A DNA stretch of 64,000 bases from Spongospora subterranea f. sp. subterranea. Taxonomy: Eukaryota; Endomyxa: Phytomyxea; Phytomyxea; Plasmodiophorida. The stretch lies in assembly GCA_049724395.1 (NCBI GenBank), contig JAUGWO010000034.1:62001-126000 (forward strand), in the 5' to 3' direction. A model generated the notes under the pieces. It was given only the letters and a program-made list of their open reading frames with translations. It was not told the DNA's origin and did no database searches. The translations under genes and the position numbers were made by a program. Shown here in pieces: positions 9,110 to 18,575 of this stretch (position 1 is the stretch's first letter; every line of letters begins with the position of its first letter).

Positions 9110-9952
9110 ATGAATTACGTAGAGTTCATCGCCCTGTTTGAGCTATTGAGGCTGTGCGTCGTCAGCCAAGCTCAAATTGCCGTTGATCCTCAGGTGCTCG
9201 CCTCGGGAGTAGATGCACTCGGTGGCGCTGATGCGTTGGGAAACCTCCCAGCTGCGCTTGGCTCTGCCTTGGAGTCCAACGGCGTTGCCGGCAAAATTCC
9301 AGAAGCGATTCGCTCAGCATTAGCTCGCACCGGTGATAACGATAAAACCCCAGCAGAGGTCAAACCTGCGTTGACTGACAGCAGCCATTATCAACCCGAA
9401 GACGGCCATGGCGTCACTAAGGCAGTCAATGCAGATCGGCCTCCAGGGGTGAAACCTGATAAAGCAATGGAGAACATATCCAGGGACGAACCGGCAACTG
9501 ATAGGCCCAACAATGCTCGTTCGCCATCTGATCAATCACAGAACGGGAAGTTAGGAAACGTGTTGAACGGACTGATGGGTGGAGTGGCAAACAATATCCC
9601 GAACGCCATTAGCGCATTCCAATTACCAAAAATTCCCGACGTTGCCGAACAGGCCAAGGCGACGGCAATGCCGTTGCCAGAGGATGTGTCAAAGTTGGCA
9701 GAAGCTCACAAACCGAGTGTGACGACGACGTCGGGTGATCCACCAGAGCCAGATAGAATGGCGAGCGACGAGATGGATGTCCATACAAAAGCATACGCAA
9801 TTGGAGCAATCATTGGCGGATGCATTTTCCTGGTATCTGTCATGTGCATGATGATATGGGTCCGACGATCAAACAAGAGGGCCAGAGAGAAGAACCGCCA
9901 GGACGCTGATCGAGAAACCGAAGAACTCTCCGAGGATAGTTTACCTGCATAA
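9110..9952 (+). CDS. Orphan secreted/single-pass membrane protein, family member 3
   Basis: The 280-aa product is one exon. A signal peptide ends near VVSQAQ (about residue 21). The ectodomain of about 205 residues is hydrophilic. It starts with an Ala/Leu/Gly-rich amphipathic stretch (LGGADALGNLPAALGSALES) repeated loosely downstream (LGNVLNGLMGGVANNIPNAI), followed by FQLPKIPDVAEQ. A transmembrane helix (AIGAIIGGCIFLVSVMCMMI) precedes a basic then acidic tail (RRSNKRAREKNRQ). The architecture matches the two neighbours at 4842 and 7400, though the TIPP motif is reduced to KIPDVAE. No enzyme or adhesion domain is recognised. Confidence 0.62.
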   Translation: MNYVEFIALFELLRLCVVSQAQIAVDPQVLASGVDALGGADALGNLPAALGSALESNGVAGKIPEAIRSALARTGDNDKTPAEVKPALTDSSHYQPEDGHGVTKAVNADRPPGVKPDKAMENISRDEPATDRPNNARSPSDQSQNGKLGNVLNGLMGGVANNIPNAISAFQLPKIPDVAEQAKATAMPLPEDVSKLAEAHKPSVTTTSGDPPEPDRMASDEMDVHTKAYAIGAIIGGCIFLVSVMCMMIWVRRSNKRAREKNRQDADRETEELSEDSLPA

Positions 9953-11089
9953 TCAATTTCTTTGAGATGTGCAATACGAATAAACGGTGAACATTGACGG
10001 CAAGTTAAATGATGATGTCAATGCTTCAGCTAGTTGTAAAGTCAATGTACACTGGTTTGAGATTAGCTCCATTGATGCATCTACTGTCTCTGGCTCAGCT
10101 GACTATGCACGGGGGATTGTTCTTGGGATCAGCCATGTGAACGCAAATGGGAAGAGTTGCACTAGAATTAACGAGGGTAAAAATTCGTCTCTCCATGTTT
10201 CTCTTTGCCGCCAGCTGCTCGCCCGAGAGGACGACAGCGAAAGGTTGACTCTTCTGTCAAGGCGGGAATCAAGCTGGAGTTTTCATCACAATGGGTTAGA
10301 AATGAGAAAACTGCCAAGTAATCAGTCTTCTGCATATAAGACTATACATCTGAGCTCTGCCAAACCCAAAACACATTCGATATTGGCTGAATTAGTATCA
10401 AACGAAAATAAAGAAATGCGGTTGCCAGATGAAAACTATCTTTTTGGTGGACCTTACCGCACATAGGACAATACCAAGGAACTAGATAATTTGTGCATGG
10501 ATATTATCAAATCAACCTAGCTTTTAGCTCAGCAGTTGCTTGCCCTTGATATTCAAACGCAAAATATACTCAAATCAGGCTCTGGTTTGGCAACAGCAAC
10601 TGACAGCTGACCTATATGAAACTGCAGCGAGACGTAAAACTTCCCATGGAGGTGCTCGTTTGAGCGATGGAGCTGATTTTTCTATCGTTTACACCTGCAA
10701 TTGTGTACGGAGGTCATATTGCTAATGGCATGTTCATTATCTGAGAGAGTGTTTTGCGGATCAGTCGATACTCATGGTGCGTGCGATTAGTGGATAGTTG
10801 AGCATTCGATAGTGATTGACGGATCATTAGATATTCGGACGAGGGGATAGCGAATCCTCGATTGTTGATTAGCGGATAGCGATTCGTGAACCGTGATCAC
10901 GCTGATGTTTAGAATAGTGAAGTCCTAAACAGTGACTATTGGAGAGTGACCAGTGGATAGTGAATCAATCGGTGTAGTGATTCTATCGATACAGGAGACG
11001 GACTGATCACTGTCTTGGCCGCGCGTTTCACCCCTGTGGACTTGGATTCACGCTAACGACTCGCCGATCAGCGGGGGGATCTCATCAAC
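9953..11089. other. Intergenic; contains a doubtful ORF and a low-complexity GATAGTGA-type stretch
   Basis: A 159-codon plus-strand ORF (9987-10466) has no recognisable features; its end (LAELVSNENKEMRLPDENYL) could be a genuine exon. From about 10780 to 11000 the sequence is built of degenerate variants of GGATAGTGAT/GGATAGCGAT, a decayed simple repeat just upstream of the rhomboid-like gene. Confidence 0.35.
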
Positions 11090-12540
11090 ATGATCGGATC
11101 GCAACCGGGGACCACAGAAGACACCAGCATCTCGACGAAGATACGTGCCGCCTATGCCAGCTGGTACCATCAGACGCCGGCAGCGACCCGTGCCATCATC
11201 ATCGTCGGGTTAGCTGGTAAGTTCTTCACACAAATCTAAAACTGTTCCTCTGACTTTATTCCAGGAACGTTGCTAACAGCATTAAATATCGACGAATTTC
11301 TGGGAAGAAATTGCCCCGAACTCACAGTTTTCCATGTTGAAGGTTTATCGTTCATGGTATGAAACGGGGCACTGTCTAACGAAAGTTTTTTTGTAGTTTG
11401 GCGTGTTTTTACTGCCGGTTTTATCGGCCGGAGCGTGTTGACCGATTTTTTCGCTATTTTCAGTATTTATCAGGTCGGGATGACTTTTTTTTCTTTGAGG
11501 AGTCATCTGAAGACAGTTGTCATCGTAGACCTGCTCTCGGCTGGAACAAAAAAAAGGCTCAGCTTACATAATTCTAACATCAATCGGGTCTACCGTGTTA
11601 ATTCAGTTCATAACAGTTGTAGTGACGACCTTGGCTGGCATCTTATTTACCGAATCTTTATATTACTTTTTCGGGGGAGGATTCTGGCCGTTATCCTTTG
11701 TATTTATCGCATTTGACTGTGCCACGTCTTCTCAGCCTACTCGGCAGTTAGGGGCAACAATATGCCATTCTATAACAATTTTCAACGATTATATTCAGGT
11801 TACTTTGCTTTCCAGTTGAAGTGCCCACAAAATATTTTGCCGCTATTCTCGCAGTAAGTTTTCCTGTCAAACGATTTTCACTTGTACATTTACCGAGTAC
11901 AGGGCATATTCTTCTTATTTTCAGGAGGGGGCGCCATTGATATATTTCTTGGACTTTTAGTAGGAACTGGGCGTAAGATTGCTTTGGAAGCGGTTTTTGC
12001 ATGAAACGTTAAATCTCTGCTCAGTTGGAAAGTTTCCCAGTTTACAAGTATCATCAGACAATTGTCGTCTCTTTGAGGAGAACTCGTCCATGCATACAAT
12101 CGTGGCGATGCCTGGATTTGTTTCCGTCAACGGGCTAGATTCGTTGATTGACTCAGGAGAAGCTTTGAACGACATGTTAGTATAGCAGCATTGTTTAGGT
12201 TTTCGCTGACACCAGTATGGCGAAGAATGTCGAACACCGGCAGCAGATTTAGTGGGCCATCGATCAGCCCAAAGCGAGCATTTCGTCCATTTTCTGGAAA
12301 CGGGCAGAAACTCGGATCTGCGTCGGATACTACTCCAGGCCAGTTCCCAGGTTTGGACGATCAAGGCGTCGGATATCCGGTGCAAAATCAGTATGTGCCG
12401 ACCAGGTATCCAATTTTGTTAAGATGGATCGGTGACAATTTTTTTTCATTATTAATCTATAGCGCCGTTGATACAAGCAATCAGGCGTCCGATTCCAGGA
12501 CTGAAGATAGCGAGGACAAACTTGGCCCATATATGGTGTA
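11090..12540 (+). CDS. Rhomboid-like pseudoprotease/UBAC2-Dsc2-TMEM115-type multi-pass membrane protein (multi-exon)
   Basis: The gene is fragmented by many short introns. Clear junctions are ...VGLAG (donor GTAAGT at about 11218) to GTLLTALNIDEFLG, ...VFHVE to VWRVFTAGFIGRS, and ...FAIFSIYQ to TCSRLEQKKGSAYIILT, each keeping phase. The WR motif in a membrane helix, then a short helix, then the arginine/LE segment after the next helix (SRLEQKKGSAY) are typical of derlin, UBAC2/Dsc2 and TMEM115 proteins. They are not those of active rhomboids, and no Ser/His dyad motif is seen. Later exons give LFTESLYYFFGGGFWPLSFV, EVPTKYFAAILA, GGGAIDIFLGLLVGTG and a polar Ser/Gly/Pro-rich tail. An ER or Golgi quality-control role is inferred. 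The exact subfamily and the 3' exon borders are uncertain. Confidence 0.5.
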
Positions 12541-13117
12541 GCCGGCCCATACGAATCTATGTAAATCTATAAATTCAAACAATTACAGTACGCTATCTGT
12601 TGTAAAAAATTATCCATAACTGAAATGAAGCACTACATTATTTTTAAGCCACGTACAGTAGAACAGTGAATTTTATGTTTGTCAATGCAATTTGATTTGC
12701 ATCAGCTTTTACAGAAAATGGTCTCGAATCACCGTGCGGTCCAGTGGTTAAAGAAATAGAATTGGACCAAACGACTTGCATAAGCTGCTCAGATTTGGAC
12801 GAACGAACCAGTACGCATCATCATGTATATACTTAATGATGCCGCTTCTTGCGCTCGATGGACGAGCAAGATATTATGGAAAGTCTGAGTGAGCAGTGAG
12901 GAGGACAACGCTGTTAGCCGAGGGGGTTTTCGCCTTGGAAAACGACCCAATCTTGACAGAACTTCTGAGTGTCAGAATATATGAATCCCCAGGTTATCAC
13001 AAAGATCGTTTTCGGCGTCGAAAATGGTTATGTCAACGGCTACTCAAAGAAGTACCAGAATGCACACAATTTCTAAAACAGCGAAAGGGTGCTTTGAGGA
13101 ACTAGGACCGCGTCCAA
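12541..13117. other. Intergenic, nothing recognised
   Basis: AT-rich sequence. A 69-codon ORF (12896-13105) looks somewhat protein-like (basic, helical) but matches nothing I know. It abuts the hairpin element that follows and may be repeat-derived. Confidence 0.35.
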
Positions 13118-13462
13118 AGCAACAATCCTGGTGGTCGTGAAAAGACTGGTCAGATGAAAAATGCATGCTGCTTACTGAGTGCCTGTTTCACCTCGCTTAG
13201 CAAAGATCAGCCACGAGAGAGAATATGGCTTGAGTGGCCGATAACTTCGATAAAAGAAGCTCGGATTCTTGTATTTAACATTTCCTCAAAATCGTTTAAA
13301 CTATTCAGACAAACGTCAGTTTGCAATCAACCTAACTCGACATTTGAACATCGTTATCAAAGAAATACAATCACTTCGGCATAATTCTTTCGATCTTTGC
13401 CGCGCGAGAGGAGTTCTGAAACAGCCAGTTTTTTTCACGACCACCAGGTTTAATTGCTTTTG
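13118..13462. mobile_element. Foldback/MITE-like hairpin element 1
   Basis: The sequence CCTGGTGGTCGTGAAAA at about 13128 reappears reverse-complemented at about 13435. The flanking bases (AAAGCAA outside, ACTGG and CTGTTTCA inside) also match imperfectly, so both arms run for at least 38 bp and patchily further. The whole is an imperfect palindrome of about 345 bp with no transposase, as in MITE or foldback elements. Target duplications were not identified. Confidence 0.5.
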
Positions 13463-13674
13463 CCGGTTTCCATCGATTCCGCGAAATATTGGTTTGATAT
13501 TTTCGAATTTAAAGCACTTGATCAATTACTACGGCGAAACCCAATGGTGGGCTAGCAGCCTGGCACTCGACTTCGACTCCTCTGGCTTATCGCAAGCAGC
13601 CGCCTCCCTGTTTTGAGACCCTGATCCCGAAAAAACGACCGATGTGGCCCTACGATTTACCATTTGCGGAAAAA

Positions 13675-13842
13675 CACTTTTTCTTTCAGACAAAATACAG
13701 CGGAAAACACTTTCAGACAAAATACAGCGAACCCCACTTTCAAGCAGAATACATTGGAACCCACCTTCAGACAAAATAAAGCGGAAAACCACTTTCAGAC
13801 ATATACAGCGAAAAAAACACTTTCAGACAAAATACAGTAGTC
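13675..13842 (+). repeat. Minisatellite, unit about 27 bp, six degenerate copies
   Basis: Repeated unit of the form CACTTTCAGACAAAATACAG plus a purine-rich linker (CGGAAAA or CGAACCC). The copies vary by small indels. The array lies between the two hairpin elements. Confidence 0.75.
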
Positions 13843-13850
13843 AATCTAAG

Positions 13851-14243
13851 TGAATCGTCATCAGGCACGGTATAGCCGCAAGGACTCTACGATCTCATCC
13901 GCTCTTCCATGTGTCAGAGAGGTACTGTGAAGTTTTCATGTACCTTCAAAGCCATTGGCTCGTGTTGTCCGTTTTCAACAGAAAATAAAGGATACCGCAA
14001 ACGTCAGTATTTTCTACAGCGACAGTAGAAAATAATTATCCAATGGACGATCGATAAGCTTGACGGCGTAAAATTTGGTTCTTGTAACAGCAGCATCAAA
14101 CACCGCCGATTTTGTAACTCTGTATTTGCCATATCCTTTTTGGATACGGATAAACACGAGCCAATGGCTTTGAAGCTATCTCGTCTGACAGATGGGAGGG
14201 TGGTTGCATCTACCTCGTAAGGACTGGTGCTGCTGACGATTCA
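13851..14243. mobile_element. Foldback/MITE-like hairpin element 2
   Basis: A 22-bp exact inverted repeat (TTCAAAGCCATTGGCTCGTG... at about 13947 and its complement ending at about 14174) lies inside longer imperfect arms. The outer ends TGAATCGTCA (13851) and its complement (about 14235-14243) also match, as do CCATNTGTCAGA blocks in between. No coding capacity. It is a separate family from element 1 by sequence. Confidence 0.55.
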
Positions 14244-15021
14244 ATGGCGAACAGACATAACTCTGAGGTAAGAATTTGATGGAGGCTTCAGCCATATGAA
14301 ATGGGTTCATGCCCCGTACATCGACAACAAAACTCAGTAAACGCTGCACCGAAAACGATTTCAACCGTGAAATGAGGCTCCTCCACATCGTGCTTTGAAA
14401 ATTCCCCTGCAGTCTTGTTGGGGAAAATCGAAAGTTTTGACGTCTTCAGGGTGCTGCAAAGACCTAGATAATTGAAAAGACAAAACGTTAATAAGGCAAG
14501 AGTCCAGATCTGATAAAATCCGATGAAGCCGACATCTCTTTGACCCTGAAGATGGCGTACCGGCGAAAGTCCGAAAATCATACAGTGGATGTCACCTCTT
14601 CTAAAAAAATCGTCTTCGGTGCCGCGGTGGAGGTTGTGACGGCCACTGGTCTCGTTTTGGGATAGCCTTCTGCGTGGAAATGCTCTAATCTCCCTTCGTT
14701 CCAATCATCAAATTAATCAGAACAACATATTGTCAGCAACTTCCAATAGATTGTTTCTGTGTACTCGAACACATTTCTTCTCTACATGGTCTTTTAACCC
14801 TTCCCCGACAATGACAGGGCTCCGCCACTGGGGCCGAGGCTGCGCCATAGCGAGTTGATAAATAAACGCCGTATCGGACTTGGTCAGTTGTGGTCTAACT
14901 TCGATTGATTACTATTATCGGTAATTGGTGGATCGAGCAGTAAACCTTGGTTGATAACCCTAGAAGTTGGTCCTGCTTCGCGCTCATTACTTTGGTTGTT
15001 GTCCCAGCAGTGCAGTCCATC
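14244..15021. other. Intergenic; one minus-strand ORF of unknown status
   Basis: A 138-codon minus-strand ORF (14704-14288) contains a hydrophobic stretch (IGFYQIWTLALLTFCLFNYLGL) but no recognisable family. It ends close to hairpin element 2. The rest is the PRP40 upstream region. Confidence 0.35.
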
Positions 15022-17685
15022 ATGGTACGGCCAACCGAAAAGTTTTTTTAAATTCGTAATAGGGCTAAGGAAAAGCTGATTTTTTTGTGCTGCAGATTCA
15101 TCCTGATCGCTTACGAATGATGGGGCGTCCTGATCAGCCCAAGGTTCCTTCGGCTATGTCACACGTTGATACCTCTAATTCACACTCGCCTTCCCCAGCT
15201 CCGATACAGCAATTGCAATCGTTCGAGCCACACGTTCAGGTAACTTTCAAGTTGTTTGGTTCGTTTTTTACGCAAAAAACACTCTTACATATTTAATGTG
15301 GTATCAAAAATCAAGCAATCACGCACCTTGTTATTTTATCTGATGTTCTTCATTCATGATATTGACGTACATGATTCAAACTCTTCCCTAATCGATATGC
15401 TTAGGGGGTGCCAACTTCATACGGATACCAGGCTCCTGCATATGCTGCTCCATACGTTGCACCATACGCCAATCCTATAATCCCTCCCACAACAGCGTCA
15501 CCTTATGTCCAGGCGCCATATGTGAATCAGCCTCAATTTCCGCCACCGATTTTTCAACAACCGCAACAGTTTTTTCCCAAACCCGCTCAGGCTGCTGCCG
15601 CAGCACCGTGGGCAGCGCCAGCTGCTGCTGATCAGGAGGGTCGCAGCACTGCAGTTTCTTCTGCTGAAAGGAAGGTTCCCAAGGTAAACTGTTTCACGGT
15701 TATCTTCTTTCATGTGTTTCTCACTCAAAATAGACCATCGGAGATTGGACAATGTATGAATCCCCAGAAGGCAAACCTTATTATTTCAATAATAAGACCC
15801 AGGTTAATGCAATTATTTGTTTTGCCATACTTTATTTTTATATTTGTTTGCTCAGATGACAACATGGGATTCTCCTTCTGAGTTTCTGGCGGCAGCAGTT
15901 TCTCCAGCAGCGCCGGTCGTCGATGAGTGGGCTACGTTTTACACTCCCGAAGGCAAACCTTATTATTATAATTCGCGGTCGGGTCAGACGGTATGGGAAA
16001 AACCTGTCCAAGCTAGACCAGCGCAAACTCCGTTGGAACAGCCACAATCTGCTGAAATTGTTGAAGAACCCGAACAGAAAACATCTGACGAGTCACCACC
16101 TGCAGAGAACGTTGAAATTGACCCTCTTCTTGCTGTGCCTTACAAACCCTTTGCCTCTAAAGATTATGCAACAAGAGAAGAAGCAGTCGCTGCGTTTTGC
16201 GCTTTGTTAACTTCATCTGGTGTATCTTCGACTTCATCGTGGGAATTAGCCTTACCAAAAATCGTTCATGATAAACGCTATCGTGCGTTACCTACCCTTT
16301 CTGAACGCAAAGATGCATTCAAGCAATGGTGTATCGATTATGCCGAAGTTGAGCGTTCGGAAATCAAGCGGCAGGCCCAAGAGAAGCGCGCTAAATTCTT
16401 AGAATTGCTCTCTGAGCATAAGGCAATGATTCATCCCCGAGTCCGCTATGTTGAAATTGAACCGTTGATTCGACTTGATCCTCGGTAAGTCATATCTTCT
16501 ATTTTTACGCTCGCCTTTAATTTAGTCGATAGTCATTCTGCCGTGGATACTCGGGACAGGGAGGACTTATTCTATTCCTTTGTCGACGGAGTACTAGAAC
16601 AGGAAAGGAAGGCCAAAATTGCAATGCGCCAGGAACACGAGGCTGCGTTTCTGAAATTCCTTACATCGTCGTCCAACATCACTGTTAAGACACAATGGCG
16701 GACATTACTAGATAGCATTCGTGATGAGCCGGTTTACAAAAGTCTTGATCCAGCAGATGCCCTCAAAGTCTTCGAATCATTGTTGTCCGATCTGAAACGG
16801 GAAGATGATAAACGCCTGTTGGCCGAAAAAGAAGCCGCTCGGGAAGCTGAAAAGCAAAGGCGCGCTGATTATCGCGCTCTATTGTTGGAAAACATGAACC
16901 AGGGCACACTTCATCTTCGGACTCGCTGGCGTACTTTTTGCGAGACGATACGCGATGATCCTCGTTTCATTGCTTTGTCAGAAGATGCCAAGTTTAATGG
17001 TCAAACGCTTTTTGATGATTTTTGCGATGAGCTTGAAGACCGTGTGCTGCCCAGCCGAAAGAAACTCAAGGAGGCGATGGTGGCGAGTAACATTGATGTC
17101 ATCAGAGATATGGATACCGTTGAAGGATTGGTCTCCCAGCTGGGAAATGCCGAGGCGCTGCAAGGCGTCCCTGATATTCATGTTTGTGTTTTATTATCCG
17201 AATATATTGACCATGCTCAGAGCAAAGCTGCTCATGCATCCAAGCGTTTGGAGAAGTACACAGGATTGTTTGTCAAACTGCTAACCAAGAAAGTTCGGAA
17301 ACCGCTTCCATGGGAATCAGTTATTCCGCTGCTGGAAAGTCATTCTGCGTATAAGAAGCTTGATGAGAACGTGCGTTTGGATATTTTCAAGAAACATCTC
17401 GAAATGCTTTCCGCCCCCGGACATGAAAATTCTGCTGATGGCGTTGAAACCGATGACACCGATGGCGAAATCGAAGAAGAACCTCCCAAGAAGCGCGTTT
17501 CCCGTCGCAGTTCCTCATTTGATTCAAGATCGCGACGAAAACGGTCTCGGTCGCAGCCACGTCGTAGAAGGGCGTCTCGTTCGCCGTTGCGCAAATCCAG
17601 CCCATCTCGACGAGTTAAACGATCTCGATCGATATCCGTCAGCCGCAGACGCCGCGATCGGTCTCCTGCCAGACGGCGCCGTTAA
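15022..17685 (+). CDS. PRP40: Pre-mRNA-processing protein 40 (WW-FF-RS)
   Basis: Prp40 is a U1 snRNP factor that bridges the branchpoint protein and the 5' splice site. Exons: ATG alone at 15022-15024 (proposed), then 15096-15239, 15405-15683, 15734-15802, 15856-16484 and 16533-17685, all GT-AG and in phase. A Pro/Ala/Tyr-rich N terminus precedes two WW domains (DWTMYESPEGKPYYFNNKTQ with TTWDSP, and EWATFYTPEGKPYYYNSRSG with TVWEKP). The first WW domain is split by an intron. FF-type four-helix domains follow from about residue 260 (AFCALLTSSGVSSTSSWELA, FLKFLTSSSNITVKTQWRTL, YRALLLENM...LRTRWRTF, plus later ones). The C terminus is an RS domain of about 60 residues, unusual for fungal Prp40 and more like the animal PRPF40. 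The start could instead be an internal Met in exon 2 (MMGRPDQ). Confidence 0.88.
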
Positions 17686-18575
17686 TATTTCCATGATGCT
17701 ATGGAATCCATCGTCTAAGCTATAATCCTTTACTGATTTCGTCGTAGTATAAAAAAATGTCATTTCGTAAAGAGCTTATCGCTGTGGAATGTTAATTTGC
17801 TTTTCTGATCAGTTTTGATGAACGCGCTGCCATAGCTACTGCACAGTTTCCTAGATTTATCACAGAGCATGTTCAATATAACCATGGTCCCTTTCGTTCC
17901 AATTTGTTAAGCCAATATTAGAACAATCTGTCGCAATTAAACGAGAGCTCCGATATGCCTACAACGTCAAATTCGCTCAATTCCGATAGCCCACCACACC
18001 CGATCAACGAGCCGATTTCGGAGAAAGTTTATACCGCAAGGGAGTATCTAGCCAGACATGATTCAGTGATATTTAAACGGCATCTATATAATACACGGCG
18101 GAAGACTTCATGTTGACAACTAAACTGCCTGGTCGGCCGTCCTCAAAATCAAGGATTTCGTTGCCCCGGCATCGGACATAACTCCTGAAAATATGACGGC
18201 GATACAGACAGCCTCTGGAAAATATTCACAAAGTTTTTGCTTCGATGGAATGACATGCAGTGGATCATCGAAATAAGGTTTATCGAAATAGACTCGACGA
18301 TAACTATATAGTTTTGATCATTCAGCGCCTTGTAGCTCCGATTGGTCGCCATTTTAGCATGCCCGCGACAAAGAACTGCGAGCGGCTGAGAATATTGACA
18401 GATCTTCGCCTTCAACCTGTGGACATTGCACGACCGTTTTGCTGATTGACCGGATGTGATCGGTTCTATCAGCGGAGCCGCCTAATAAAGTGCGCATTGG
18501 CTACGGTAGTGTACGGTACATATGGGTTTGACTGGCTCGCACAAGTGGCGGGATATTGTCAATATCATTACCAGG
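17686..18575. other. Intergenic, about 890 bp, no supported gene
   Basis: Only short ORFs. A stretch at about 17955-18115 reads as a plausible peptide (ISEKVYTAREYLARHDSVI) but has no gene model. It includes the BAG6 promoter region. Confidence 0.4.

Noticed and set aside
9987-10466. 159-codon ORF as a confident gene
   Set aside because: It has no recognisable features and follows directly on the membrane-protein gene in the same region of low coding signal; it is recorded only as doubtful in the intergenic entry.
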